In this document: one piece after another, positions 22,501 to 30,274 of the stretch
Position numbering within the stretch: position 1 is the first letter of the stretch
Layout: every line of letters starts with the position of its first letter
Assembly (NCBI GenBank): GCA_025998955.1
Contig: AP024676.1
Span: 1,054,001-1,118,000 of the forward strand
Direction of reading: 5' to 3'
Length of the DNA: 64,000 nucleotides
Origin: Candidatus Roseilinea sp.
GTDB lineage: Bacteria; Chloroflexota; Anaerolineae; J036; Brachytrichaceae
The notes under the pieces: generated by a model
Databases searched by the model: none
What the model was told of the DNA's origin: nothing
Seen by the model: only the letters and a program-made list of their open reading frames with translations
Translations under genes and position numbers: made by a program

Positions 22501-22955
22501 CCGATGCGCTTGTGGTACTGCAACGCTGCGCGCAGCAGGTCACCGCCCCACTTCTCCTCGACCTCACGCCGCGCGCGTCCCGGCCCGGCGTTGTAGGCCA
22601 GGCCGGCCAGGGCGACGTAGCCGTTGAAGCGGTCGAGCTGCTCCTTGACGTACCAGCCGCCGGTGAGCGTCTGGACGAGCAGGTGCTTTTGCTCGAACGC
22701 CTGGGCAAAGCGCGCGTTCAGCTCGGCATCGCCGATGGCCGGATCGTCGCTCAGATCGAGGGCGGCGAGCTTGAGCGCGCGCGGCATGCGGCCGATCACG
22801 CCGGCGCGCGTAGCCGGCGTCACCTGCAACACGCCATCGCGCGCATCGGGGTTCGCGCCTTCCACGGCCATGAATGCCTTGAGCAGTAAGACGGGTAGGC
22901 CGAGCAGACCGGCAGCGCGATTGGCTGCCTCGATCAGCGCTGGGTTCTTGGGCAC
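19533..22955 (-). CDS. Multidomain hydrolase: lysozyme-like, C39-like peptidase, SH3 repeats and GH-A glycosidase
   Basis: 1140 residues in one chain. About 1-160 resembles a lytic-transglycosylase/lysozyme fold (FMAVEGANPDARDGVLQVTP, then GLAYNAGPGRARREV). About 255-430 is a papain-like C39 domain with Cys287 in GSDGCTLTC, His381 in QNHWVLIYAR and Asp397 in HDPWPW. Three or four bacterial SH3 domains follow (about 460-525, possibly 558-632, 665-737, 750-815; motifs LALRDRP, RLRDTPS, PLRERPS). About 830-1140 is a clan GH-A TIM barrel with Glu930 in IGNEMNN and Glu1065 in ITETNPHG as acid/base and nucleophile. The start is GTG with TAATCT 6 bp upstream. No signal peptide is seen, which is odd for a wall-active protein. 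Architecture suggests peptidoglycan or exopolysaccharide processing. Confidence 0.8.
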   Translation of the reverse strand: MPKNPALIEAANRAAGLLGLPVLLLKAFMAVEGANPDARDGVLQVTPATRAGVIGRMPRALKLAALDLSDDPAIGDAELNARFAQAFEQKHLLVQTLTGGWYVKEQLDRFNGYVALAGLAYNAGPGRARREVEEKWGGDLLRAALQYHKRIGVRGDEVTVQPGIPTVDAATGVQWTRFPVTANDTGLEIFQYLYLRQVPKRNFGLLDFIFRPALLDRLGLFDDDAPPGEDRPDRALIVVNGRFAFAPTTAEPIAMFNTLPLSQRDPRWKDILLGFTDEGRTIGSDGCTLTCLTMLANGFGFQETPATLNDKLKALGPNQGFFGALIAWFGVPRVLPGLKLNKLVECRRVPAPMAEIDAALDAGKPVVVELDMSPGSGFQNHWVLIYARQGNDYLIHDPWPWPPEQSASLTQRYGFAGSPAQIITYCAFYDNPNFRPPDGLPQPEEKTTVIVVNDVPDIHAVGGLALRDRPSAIGTQILQRLPAGTMLTLLEPAESARQKVGVYNQWLNVAAPDGTRGWVAAWYVHAREVTVTKSLPAPVKRGRPRELDVDTAVQPPLRTQIFVRTKKTRKRVAIYETNKRTVLAYVKSGTKLEAIGEAASLERKLRARQAARPSWVKVLAGGRIGYVRARDLEPALIHAPKPRKPPVSKSLDEGLIALTEPDARPALRVIAPAGLRLRDTPSTAGNTKMVLTFGTLVLLREPPDTALPKIGRKDEWLAVSTFDGVIGFVSAEWVALATTLPPSPEVRAQGVVLASMTAPLRERPSSNSKSEWRVTAGTPLRLLDDGDWDRLGDENAFVQVESFAFKRGYVRGSHVRAPDFADRRVKVEDAPLPFGICAWNYGLHDPFDRDLFAGSGKTGWVLVTHRVVTGEGYNYEDWSRSGYGVIARLNNDYGGSGTIPTPEHYDAFADQCRRWVLNSRGNLIWVIGNEMNNPREWPNQDPWNPGNNPADAITPERYAACFNKVRAAIKSVQPRAIVVPGAIDPFQGPRQSCLEYFEQMLAAITDLDGIALHCYTHGYTPELVTSLDRFENDPLRWQYYHFRAYTTLLDVIPPRHRFKPVYITETNPHGAQPWSGGENGWVQAAYAEIARYNHQPHAQQIQCLLLYRWSRDDIYSIVDKPGVQNDIRATIRTTDHRWRG

Positions 22956-22990
22956 ATGCCTAGATTACCCGAGATCGTGAGCGATGCAAA

Positions 22991-23029
22991 CGCACTCCTC
23001 ACAGGACTCGAAGCCCTGTGAGGAGTGCG
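22991..23029 (-). terminator. Hairpin terminator after the secreted 839-residue protein
   Basis: CGCACTCCTCACAGG / CCTGTGAGGAGTGCG is a perfect 15-bp stem with a 9-base loop, 12 bp after the stop at 23042. On the minus strand it is followed by TTTGC, so the U-run is weak. Confidence 0.7.
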
Positions 23030-23041
23030 GTATCGAGTAGC

Positions 23042-25561
23042 TTACTGCGCCTTGAGCAGGATCGGCATGTTCACTTTCGCTGGCGGCGCGAACTCGACCG
23101 TGAAGCCGCCGACCGATGCGCCGTCGAACAACACATTGACCTGGATGCTGCTCGCGTCACCGACGCGCGGATCGTTGGCCGCGGCGACCTCGGCGTTCTG
23201 CGCCTGCATATTCTGGGCAGGGAGCAGCAGGCCGATCAGAATGCCGAGCGTCTGTCCTGGCCCGATCTCGCTCGGCAGCGGGCGGCCGTCGTCCAACCGA
23301 AGATCCGGCTGCCAGGACGGGTAAAAGCCGAGCAGGTTGGTCTGGAGCTGCAGCGTATGCGAGATGCCGTCGGGGTTCGTAATGCGCGCCGAGATGCGAA
23401 TCTGGCCGAATCCGCCGGGCAGCGGGCGCACGATGGTGATGTTGCGCTGGCTGTGATCGTCGCGGTAGTTCGGTTGCTTGAGCGTGACCCGGATGCAGCG
23501 GTGCAGCGTGCCGCCCGGCGCCGGCGTCCACGGCACGCAGTACTTGTCAATGCTGTTGGGCGGCAATGTGAAGGTCTGCGTGGCGACCGGCGTGAACGGG
23601 ATGCCGGCACCGAAGTCAGCCACAGCATATTCCAGCGTGACCGTACGCGAGAAGGGCAGCGGGTTTTGCAGCTCGACGCAGATCTGCGCCGGCTGGCCGG
23701 CGACCGCCGGATCGGGGCGGGTGCTGATCTCGCGTTCTTCCCACGGGATGTCGGGGTGCGGCAGGCGCACCGGCGGAACGTCGAGCTTGCGGATGCCGCC
23801 GATCAGCTTGGGCAGGTTCGTGGTTGGGTCCACCAGCCAGCCTTGCACGTCAATGTGGCAGCCGCTGCCGAGCAGGATCAGGTTGGGCGGCGTGACGAGT
23901 AACTGCGCCGTAGTCGTGCCGCCGGGCGGCAGCGTCACCGATGCCGGGTTGACGGTCGCCGTCCAGCCGGGACAAGTGTTGATCACCACCAGGTTGATTG
24001 TCGCGGCGAACGATTCCGGATTCTTCACCGTAAAGGACAGCACATCGGTCACGCCCGGCTTCAGGTCTTCGGTCACGTCCAGGTTGCGCTGGGTGAAGAT
24101 GGAGACCACGCCGTTCTGGGTCTGCACGTCCACGCGGATTTGGATGCAGTAGTGGCCGGGCGCTGCGAACGTCGTTGTGGTCTTGACCAGCACGGTGCTG
24201 TTGGCCGGGATCGTCACCGTCTTGGTGGCAAAGTCGCCGAACGACAAGCCGATGCCGAACTTGTCGGGGCTGGCCTGGAAGCGCACTATGGCCGTCACCG
24301 TGCTGCCGGTGTTGTTGCTGACCTTGACGCTGACCTCGGTGGGCCGGCCGGCGATGATGGGGTAGGGCGTGATCTGGATCTCGTCTTCAGCGTAGGGCGG
24401 TTTGTCGTTGGGGAAGCCGATCGGTGGGCATTGCACGTTGTGCGTGACGACGTTGCTGGGCACCGGTAGGTACGATGGCAGATACAGCACGGCTTTGTTC
24501 GTGATCGTCCGCCGCACGCCCGGCCGGCAGACGGTGTCGAGCACGATGACCTTGAACGTCTTCATACCCGTTCCGGCGACCGACCAGGTCAACGATCCGT
24601 CCGCCGCGGGTGAGATGCCATCGCTGGCGCTGCCGGGAACGAAGGCGGTGTCCGCAGGCACGACGTCCACCAGCTTGCCCTCCTTGGGGCAAATTGGGCC
24701 GCCGGAGGGGTTGATCGCGTAGCTGATCGAATACTCGATGACGGCGCCGGGCGTTACCGTCGTTCCGCTCACTGGCGTGGCGCTCTTGACCAGCCGGTAG
24801 CAGTCCTGCGGCGGTGGTGTGGGGTTCGGCGCGCATTGGAAGAAGCGCGCGTATTGCACGTAGTTCTCGAACAGCGTTTGTCCGTTGGCGGTCATCTTAT
24901 CCGGCCCATCCGAGAAGCCCCACAAGAAGTGGCAGCCCTCTCGAATCAAGCTGGCGTGATCGGGTGCGGGTGGCTCGAGGCCGATCGGTTGTGCATCGGC
25001 CGGCACGCCGGCGCCGAGGAAGATGCCGACTTCATTGCTGGGATTGTTGTAAACCCTGATCGGATCGGGCGGCAACCCCGCGAAGATCGAGGGAGGTGCG
25101 CCTGCCGCGCGATTCACCAGCGCCTGCGGCCCATGCCAGCCTTGCGGCCAGCCGATGAAGGCGGGCACCTGGCCGAAGAAAGCGTAACCGCCCTCGCCAA
25201 TGCCGAGGATGGGCTTGCGCGCGACGAGGATCTTGGCGACTTGCGCCGCGGTACTCGGTGGGATGCCCCAGGTGTTCAGGCTGCCGGTGTCGTCGGCGAT
25301 GATCGTCAAATCGAATGCACCGAAGTCCGTGCTCAGCACCAGGCCTAGCGGCACAATCGTGACGGCATAGCCTTTGCTGACGAGAAAGTTGCGGTAGCTA
25401 AGGATCTCTGGCGTGTCGCGCCGGATGACGTAGGCGATGTTGCCTGGTGGAACGATCTGGCCGCGCGCACCGGCGTTGGCCGGCGCGGATTGCGTGATCG
25501 CGGTCGCCGCTGCCAATGCACCGGCGCAGGCGGCTCGAAGGAAGCGTTTGCTGATGCTCAT
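23042..25561 (-). CDS. Secreted protein with DUF11-like and Ig-like repeats
   Basis: 839 residues. The start ATG 25561 gives a classical signal peptide (MSISKRFLRAACAGALAAAT, cleavage near PANAGA). An early domain (about 45-240) reads like a DUF4350-type alpha/beta domain (GNIAYVIRR, FDLTIIADDTG, KPILGIGEGGYAFFG). A DUF11 repeat follows (KSATPVSGTTVTPGAVIEYSI), then several beta-sandwich modules (VSVKVSNNTGSTVTAIVRF, SFTVKNPESFAATINLVV, VELQNPLPFSRTVTLEY). Function is unknown; surface or matrix protein is an inference from composition. GGAG and AAGG lie upstream of the ATG. Confidence 0.75.
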   Translation of the reverse strand: MSISKRFLRAACAGALAAATAITQSAPANAGARGQIVPPGNIAYVIRRDTPEILSYRNFLVSKGYAVTIVPLGLVLSTDFGAFDLTIIADDTGSLNTWGIPPSTAAQVAKILVARKPILGIGEGGYAFFGQVPAFIGWPQGWHGPQALVNRAAGAPPSIFAGLPPDPIRVYNNPSNEVGIFLGAGVPADAQPIGLEPPAPDHASLIREGCHFLWGFSDGPDKMTANGQTLFENYVQYARFFQCAPNPTPPPQDCYRLVKSATPVSGTTVTPGAVIEYSISYAINPSGGPICPKEGKLVDVVPADTAFVPGSASDGISPAADGSLTWSVAGTGMKTFKVIVLDTVCRPGVRRTITNKAVLYLPSYLPVPSNVVTHNVQCPPIGFPNDKPPYAEDEIQITPYPIIAGRPTEVSVKVSNNTGSTVTAIVRFQASPDKFGIGLSFGDFATKTVTIPANSTVLVKTTTTFAAPGHYCIQIRVDVQTQNGVVSIFTQRNLDVTEDLKPGVTDVLSFTVKNPESFAATINLVVINTCPGWTATVNPASVTLPPGGTTTAQLLVTPPNLILLGSGCHIDVQGWLVDPTTNLPKLIGGIRKLDVPPVRLPHPDIPWEEREISTRPDPAVAGQPAQICVELQNPLPFSRTVTLEYAVADFGAGIPFTPVATQTFTLPPNSIDKYCVPWTPAPGGTLHRCIRVTLKQPNYRDDHSQRNITIVRPLPGGFGQIRISARITNPDGISHTLQLQTNLLGFYPSWQPDLRLDDGRPLPSEIGPGQTLGILIGLLLPAQNMQAQNAEVAAANDPRVGDASSIQVNVLFDGASVGGFTVEFAPPAKVNMPILLKAQ

Positions 25562-25744
25562 ACTTGCCTTGCTCCTATGCCGCGGCATCGCACACGCGTG
25601 TGGAAGGACGACCGTGCGATGAGGGAACGGGCGAAGTGAGATGTCGCGGCGCTCAGAAATTTGCCGCGCATCATTGTGCGCTTCACGCCTCAGCAGGGCT
25701 TTCCATTTCGGCGGATTTGCTTTCCACCGCCGGGTTCGGCAAGA

Positions 25745-26326
25745 CTACCGGAGTTTGCCACCGCCGCGCACTTGCTTCTTCAGTTGTGCCATGCGGCGCA
25801 GGCGTTTGCGCTCCTGAGGTGTGAGTTGTGGCGCTGAGGACTGAGGCTTTGGCGGCGCAGGCTCTTTGAAGATCTCTGCCCAGGCACTGACCTCCGCTGC
25901 GCCGGCGACCGGCTTTTCGTCATCGGGCATGGCATTCAGCGTCCGCCTCAACTCGCGCTCGAATTCGGCCGATGAGCGCACGCGCACGCCGCACTGCCTT
26001 GTGAAGTTGGCCAGCGCGCCGTCCGAAGTGACCACGATCAGCCCGCGCCGATCTTTGACCTCTCCGACGATATCGCGGATGACGTCGTCGGCCTTGCGCC
26101 ACGCCTGGGCGTAAATCACTTCCAGCCGGCCCTCGCGAAATCGGCCGTAGTCGAAGCTAACGGGGTCACTGTCTGGGCCGGGGTCGAAGACGACGGTGAT
26201 CTCCCTGCCGGTGCGCGCAATGTAGGCTTTCAGCCGGGCGATCAGCTTGGCTTCGTCGTTCGGGTCGCTCAACGAGAGGTCAGGGCTGTGGCCGATCAGG
26301 TTGTGACCGTCAATCAACAAGGGCAT
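25745..26326 (-). CDS. YacP-like NYN-domain ribonuclease
   Basis: 193 residues. PLLIDGHNLIG carries the first acidic residue of the NYN/PIN fold; VVFDPGPD, ADDVIRDIV and IVVTSDGALA supply the other acidic positions, and the C-terminus is basic (PQERKRLRRMAQLKKQ). YacP/Rae1 proteins are ribosome-associated endoribonucleases in Bacillus; the role here is inferred from family. TATAAT lies exactly 7 bp before the ATG and there is no ribosome site, so the mRNA is probably leaderless. The region 25562-25744 downstream contains no gene I can support. Confidence 0.85.
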   Translation of the reverse strand: MPLLIDGHNLIGHSPDLSLSDPNDEAKLIARLKAYIARTGREITVVFDPGPDSDPVSFDYGRFREGRLEVIYAQAWRKADDVIRDIVGEVKDRRGLIVVTSDGALANFTRQCGVRVRSSAEFERELRRTLNAMPDDEKPVAGAAEVSAWAEIFKEPAPPKPQSSAPQLTPQERKRLRRMAQLKKQVRGGGKLR

Positions 26327-26333
26327 TACGCGG

Positions 26334-26339
26334 ATTATA
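26334..26339 (-). promoter_or_regulatory. -10 box of the YacP-like gene (leaderless start)
   Basis: ATTATA on the plus strand reads TATAAT on the minus strand; 7 bp separate it from the ATG at 26326. Transcription would begin at or within a base or two of the start codon. Confidence 0.65.
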
Positions 26340-26537
26340 AAAAGCATGTCTGAGGCGTAAGTGATGAGCGCCCAACGTGATCGAGCGATGTTCGCCTTAG
26401 TCGCGCCGGGATCAATCCCAGCGCTGAGCATACGGGCGAGCCGCGCGCATCCCGCCCGCTTTCGGCCCAGGCGTTTACGTCGGGGCAGGTCTGCTACATC
26501 TGCCCCCGTTGGCGAATGCACTATAGAACGCATGTCC

Positions 26538-26543
26538 TATAAT
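26538..26543 (+). promoter_or_regulatory. -10 box of ruvB (leaderless start)
   Basis: A perfect TATAAT followed by 7 bp and the ruvB ATG at 26551, with no Shine-Dalgarno. No good -35 box at 16-18 bp. The divergent YacP-like gene has the same arrangement, so this 224-bp region holds two probable leaderless promoters. Confidence 0.65.
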
Positions 26544-26550
26544 CGCGACG

Positions 26551-29130
26551 ATGGCCAACGACCGCCCATCCGAAACGCCGCGTGTAATATCCGGCGCGAG
26601 CCTGCCCAACGATGACGGCGCGCTCGACCGCGCCCTGCGGCCGCAAACGCTCGACGAGTTGATCGGCCAGGACAAGGTGCGCGAAAACCTGCGCGTGATG
26701 ATCCAGGCTGCGAAAGCACGCGGCGATGCGTTGGATCACATCCTGATCTATGGACCTCCGGGTTTGGGGAAGTGCATCAGAGGAGATAGCTTGGTCTTGA
26801 CCGGTGAGGGGATCAAGCCGTTGCAGAGCTTCGCACCCGATGACTTACTCCCCCAGCATGCTGCGCCTCTGTCTGTACGCGTCAGAGGGGTGGACGGCGA
26901 TGCGCTGACTTCCCATGTATTTCGAAACGGTCGCACTGCAACGATTCGCCTGCGCACACGCTCCGGCTTCGAAATCGAAGGTACCTCGAATCATCCCATC
27001 CTAGTAGCCACTGAATTTGGGCCGCGCTGGAAGCCGTTGGGTGAGTTGACGGCGAACGATTTCGTTGCTATCGCGCGTGACACCCAATTGTGGGGGCAGC
27101 CCGTTCAGATAGATTTTCAACCGGATGAGCTTCGTCCTGCTGCGCGGAGTGTGCGCACGGAACGCCGCGTCGCAGCGTTATACGATTCGCTTACTCAGCA
27201 TTACGGTCGTGCTCCAAGCGGGGCGGAACTGGAGTACGCTTACGCGGGACGCAACCATGTCAATCCGTCGGTTGTAGCCGCAGCAAAGCGCCTCGGGCTG
27301 CCGCTCGTGGACGGCCGGCGGTTTCAAAACTCCCTGAGTAAGATCAGGCCGACCATAGATGTGCCTGCGCCGGTGTGGCAGACGCCCGCCTCGTTGAATC
27401 CCGATCTCGCCTATCTCATGGGATTGTTGGTAGGTGATGGCCATTTCGAAAAGGGTTCAGCGATGCCGGCATGCGACATTACAACCAGCGAGCCGCAGAT
27501 TCAATCTGAAGTGTGCAGGATTTGTCAGGAACAATTCGGTTGGCAACCTCGTGTCCGCATGTATCCGAACCGCCCACCGCGCATCCGATTCAGCCAGAAT
27601 TTTGGTCGGCTGATGCTTGCACTGGGCATGCGCCCTGTGCTCGCGGGCGAGAAGACGATTCCGCACGCCGTTTTGGCCAGTCCGGCGGCAGTCGTGCGTG
27701 GTTTCTTACAAGGATTATTCGACGCGGATGCACATGCTTGGCCGAATCAGGGGTATGTGGATTTCGTCACTAAATCTGCTCGGCTCGCGCGTGAGGTGCA
27801 AATCGTGCTGGCTAATTTCGGCATCATCGCGCTCCGTACCGAGAAAGTGGTCAAGGGGCAAACTTATCAACAACTCTTCATTGGCGGGCGTGACGCAGAG
27901 CTTTTCTTCGAGCGGATCGGATTCCGGCTCGAGCGTAAACAGGCGCAGGGTGCATCACTCAAGCGACCGCCGCGTGGGGTCAGCCGCAGCGATCGCGTTC
28001 CTTGGGGTGACCGGCTGCTTGCTCAGCTTTTCGATTCGACTCGACCACACAGCCATGCCCTTTACAAGAAATTCGAGCACGTCAAACGCGGTGATCGCCT
28101 CATGTCGCGTGCGACAGTCGCAGCGTATCTGCGACTACTGCCGGCTTCTGTTCATGCCCATCCTGCGAAGCGGATACTCGATGCGTTGTGTCATCCACAG
28201 TTCTTCTGGGATCGAGTTGATTCGCTCCAAGCGGGAGAGGCGGATGTCTACGATTTCACTGTGCCCGGTGCGCGCTCATTCGTGGCCAATGGTTTCTTCA
28301 ATCACAACACCACGCTGAGTCACGTCGTGGGTAACGAAATGGGCGCGACGGTGCGTGTGACCAGCGGCCCGGCCATCGAACGTGCCGGCGACCTGGCGGC
28401 CATCCTCACCAATCTGCGCGCCAATGACATCTTGTTCATTGACGAAATCCATCGCCTCAACCGTGCCGTCGAAGAGGTGCTATATCCGGCGATGGAAGAC
28501 TATGCGATTGACATCGTGATCGGCAAGGGGCCGAGCGCACGCAGCGTTCGCCTGAAGCTGCCGCCGATCACGGTCATCGGCGCGACTACCCGGCTGGCGC
28601 TGATGACTGCGCCACTGCGCGCCCGATTCGGTGCGGTGTTGCGCGTGGATTTCTACCCAGTCGAGGCTATCGAGAAGATCGTAGCGCGCGCAGCCAACCT
28701 GCTCAACACGCCGATAGACGCCGACGCGCTGTCTGAGGTTGCCCGGCGGTCACGCGGCACACCGCGCGTGGCATTGCGCTTGCTCAAGCGCGTGCGTGAC
28801 TATGCCCAGGTGCATGGCGAGGGCCGCATCACGGCGGCGTTGGCGCGCGAGGCGTTGAACCTGCTCGAGGTGGATCCGCTCGGCCTGGATGAACTGGATC
28901 GGCGCGTGTTGCGGACGATCATCGAGAAGTTCGGCGGTGGGCCGGTCGGGCTGGAGACGCTAGGCGCCAGCATTAGCGAGGAGAGCGATACCATCATGGA
29001 CGTGGTCGAGCCGTATCTGCTGCAGCTCGGCTTCCTCGACCGCACACCGCGCGGGCGCGTCGCCACGCAGCGCGCCTATGAGCATCTGGGCTTCGACTAT
29101 ACGCCGCCGGCTCAGCCGAGTTTGTTGTAG
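26551..29130 (+). CDS. ruvB: Holliday junction helicase RuvB precursor with intein
   Basis: 859 codons, of which residues 1-74 and 587-859 (347 residues) make a normal RuvB. The extein shows [18 protein letters not shown], the Walker A motif GPPGLGK interrupted after Lys74 and resuming with TTLSHVV, Walker [12 protein letters not shown], sensor 1 VIGATTR, arginine-finger region [10 protein letters not shown] and the winged-helix C-terminus ([16 protein letters not shown]). RuvB drives branch migration of Holliday junctions with RuvA. Activity needs removal of the intein, since it splits the ATP-binding loop. The gene is probably leaderless. A 23-bp hairpin follows the stop. Confidence 0.97.
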   Translation: MANDRPSETPRVISGASLPNDDGALDRALRPQTLDELIGQDKVRENLRVMIQAAKARGDALDHILIYGPPGLGKCIRGDSLVLTGEGIKPLQSFAPDDLLPQHAAPLSVRVRGVDGDALTSHVFRNGRTATIRLRTRSGFEIEGTSNHPILVATEFGPRWKPLGELTANDFVAIARDTQLWGQPVQIDFQPDELRPAARSVRTERRVAALYDSLTQHYGRAPSGAELEYAYAGRNHVNPSVVAAAKRLGLPLVDGRRFQNSLSKIRPTIDVPAPVWQTPASLNPDLAYLMGLLVGDGHFEKGSAMPACDITTSEPQIQSEVCRICQEQFGWQPRVRMYPNRPPRIRFSQNFGRLMLALGMRPVLAGEKTIPHAVLASPAAVVRGFLQGLFDADAHAWPNQGYVDFVTKSARLAREVQIVLANFGIIALRTEKVVKGQTYQQLFIGGRDAELFFERIGFRLERKQAQGASLKRPPRGVSRSDRVPWGDRLLAQLFDSTRPHSHALYKKFEHVKRGDRLMSRATVAAYLRLLPASVHAHPAKRILDALCHPQFFWDRVDSLQAGEADVYDFTVPGARSFVANGFFNHNTTLSHVVGNEMGATVRVTSGPAIERAGDLAAILTNLRANDILFIDEIHRLNRAVEEVLYPAMEDYAIDIVIGKGPSARSVRLKLPPITVIGATTRLALMTAPLRARFGAVLRVDFYPVEAIEKIVARAANLLNTPIDADALSEVARRSRGTPRVALRLLKRVRDYAQVHGEGRITAALAREALNLLEVDPLGLDELDRRVLRTIIEKFGGGPVGLETLGASISEESDTIMDVVEPYLLQLGFLDRTPRGRVATQRAYEHLGFDYTPPAQPSLL
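26773..28308 (+). mobile_element. RuvB intein with LAGLIDADG homing endonuclease
   Basis: Residues 75-586 of the precursor (512 residues). It starts with Cys75 ([17 protein letters not shown], splicing block A) and ends with VANGFFNHN, the block F/G region with His585-Asn586, followed by extein Thr587. TSNHPILV (about 147-154) is block B with its conserved His. The two dodecapeptides of the DOD endonuclease are [11 protein letters not shown] (Asp296) and [12 protein letters not shown] (Asp391 and Asp393). All splicing residues and both acidic endonuclease motifs are present, so both activities may be intact. The +1 residue is Thr, one of the accepted nucleophiles. Confidence 0.95.
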
Positions 29131-29144
29131 GGTGACATTCGTGT

Positions 29145-29167
29145 AGAGACGCAAAGTATGCGTCCCT
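29145..29167. repeat. Small hairpin after ruvB
   Basis: AGAGACGCA / TGCGTCCCT pair with one mismatch around a 5-base loop, 14 bp after the ruvB stop. It looks like one copy of a dispersed TAGAGACGC...GCGTCCCTA intergenic repeat; a half-related string, TAGACGCGCCCCTAC, lies at about 63187-63201. Confidence 0.45.
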
Positions 29168-29184
29168 ATGGGTTGGCCGATGGC

Positions 29185-29190
29185 TAGAAT
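29185..29190 (+). promoter_or_regulatory. -10 box of the lipoprotein gene (leaderless start)
   Basis: TAGAAT followed by 7 bp and the ATG at 29198, the same geometry as at ruvB and the YacP-like gene. No ribosome site precedes this ATG. Confidence 0.5.
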
Positions 29191-29197
29191 GTGCGCT

Positions 29198-30265
29198 ATG
29201 CACAAAACACTCGCGCTCGTCGCGTTGCTGCTCGTGACCTCCGCCTGCGCGCCGGCGCCGTTGCAGGCTGCTGCTTTGCCCGGCATCGAGATCCTGTCGC
29301 CGGTGGTGCAAGGCGGCGCGTTTCGCCCGGTGCGCGCAGGCCGGACGCTGTTCTTTGCTGTGCATGCGATGAGCCCGAGCGGCGTGGGCAGCGTCGAGCT
29401 ATTCGCCGATGGTCAGCGCGTCGCCGGAAGGTCCGTCAACGGCATGCCAAATGTCAATACCGTCTTGAGCTGGCAACCGGCAGCCAATGGCGACGTCCGC
29501 ATCGAGGTGCAGGCAACCGATCGGGCAGGGCGCCGGCTGCGCTCGCAGCCGGTCGTGCTCCCCGTGCGCGGCGCGGAGGGTCCGCTCGGCTCGATGTTGC
29601 AGATGCCGGCGGGGACGTTTGTGATGGGCAGCAACGCCGGCGCCGACGACGAACGGCCGGAGCGCATCGTCAGCATGCCGGCATATCAAATTGACCGCTA
29701 TGAGGTGACCGTCGGCGAGTTCCGCGAGTTCGTCAAAGCAACCAACTATCGGACCAGCGCCGAGTTGGCCGGCAAACCGTTCGGCGAGACGTGGCGTGTG
29801 GACAATGTCGGCTCGCGCTTCGATCATCCGGTGCGCTATGTGTCGTGGTGGGATGCCGACAAGTATTGCCGCTGGTTGGGCAAGCGCTTGCCGACCGAGG
29901 CCGAGTGGGAATATGCGGCGCGGGGCAACGATGGACGCAAGTATCCTTGGGGCAACGACTTCGACCCGGCGCGCCTTGCGCCGCCCGAGGACACTGCGCC
30001 GGTAGGCTTTTACTTGAACAACCGCAGCCCGATCGGCGCATACGACATGGCCGGCAACGTGTGGGAGTGGGTGAACGACTGGTATCGCCCCGACTACTAC
30101 GCCCAGAACGAAAACGACAACCCGCAAGGCCCACCGCAAGCCGACCAGCGTGTGATTCGCGGTGGCAGCTTCACTAACACGCCCGAAGACTTGCGGGTGA
30201 CGCGGCGCATCAAGGACGATCCGGGTAGCTCGCATCGCGATGTGGGTTTTCGCTGTGCGAAGTGA
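29198..30265 (+). CDS. Lipoprotein with Ig-like and formylglycine-generating-enzyme (SUMF1) domain
   Basis: 355 residues. MHKTLALVALLLVTSACAPA is a lipoprotein signal peptide with the lipobox Cys at residue 17. About 25-120 is an Ig-like beta domain (VGSVELFADGQRVAGR). From about 133 the FGE-sulfatase fold is clear: MPAGTFVMGSN, QIDRYEVTVGEFREFV, VSWWDADKYCRWLGKRLPTE, AEWEYAARG, YDMAGNVWEWVNDWY, VIRGGSF and the terminal HRDVGFRCAK. True FGE needs two active-site cysteines; whether they are present here is not clear from inspection. An extracytoplasmic binding or modifying role is therefore only possible. It ends 9 bp before priA. Confidence 0.88.
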   Translation: MHKTLALVALLLVTSACAPAPLQAAALPGIEILSPVVQGGAFRPVRAGRTLFFAVHAMSPSGVGSVELFADGQRVAGRSVNGMPNVNTVLSWQPAANGDVRIEVQATDRAGRRLRSQPVVLPVRGAEGPLGSMLQMPAGTFVMGSNAGADDERPERIVSMPAYQIDRYEVTVGEFREFVKATNYRTSAELAGKPFGETWRVDNVGSRFDHPVRYVSWWDADKYCRWLGKRLPTEAEWEYAARGNDGRKYPWGNDFDPARLAPPEDTAPVGFYLNNRSPIGAYDMAGNVWEWVNDWYRPDYYAQNENDNPQGPPQADQRVIRGGSFTNTPEDLRVTRRIKDDPGSSHRDVGFRCAK

Positions 30266-30274
30266 ATAGCCGGT

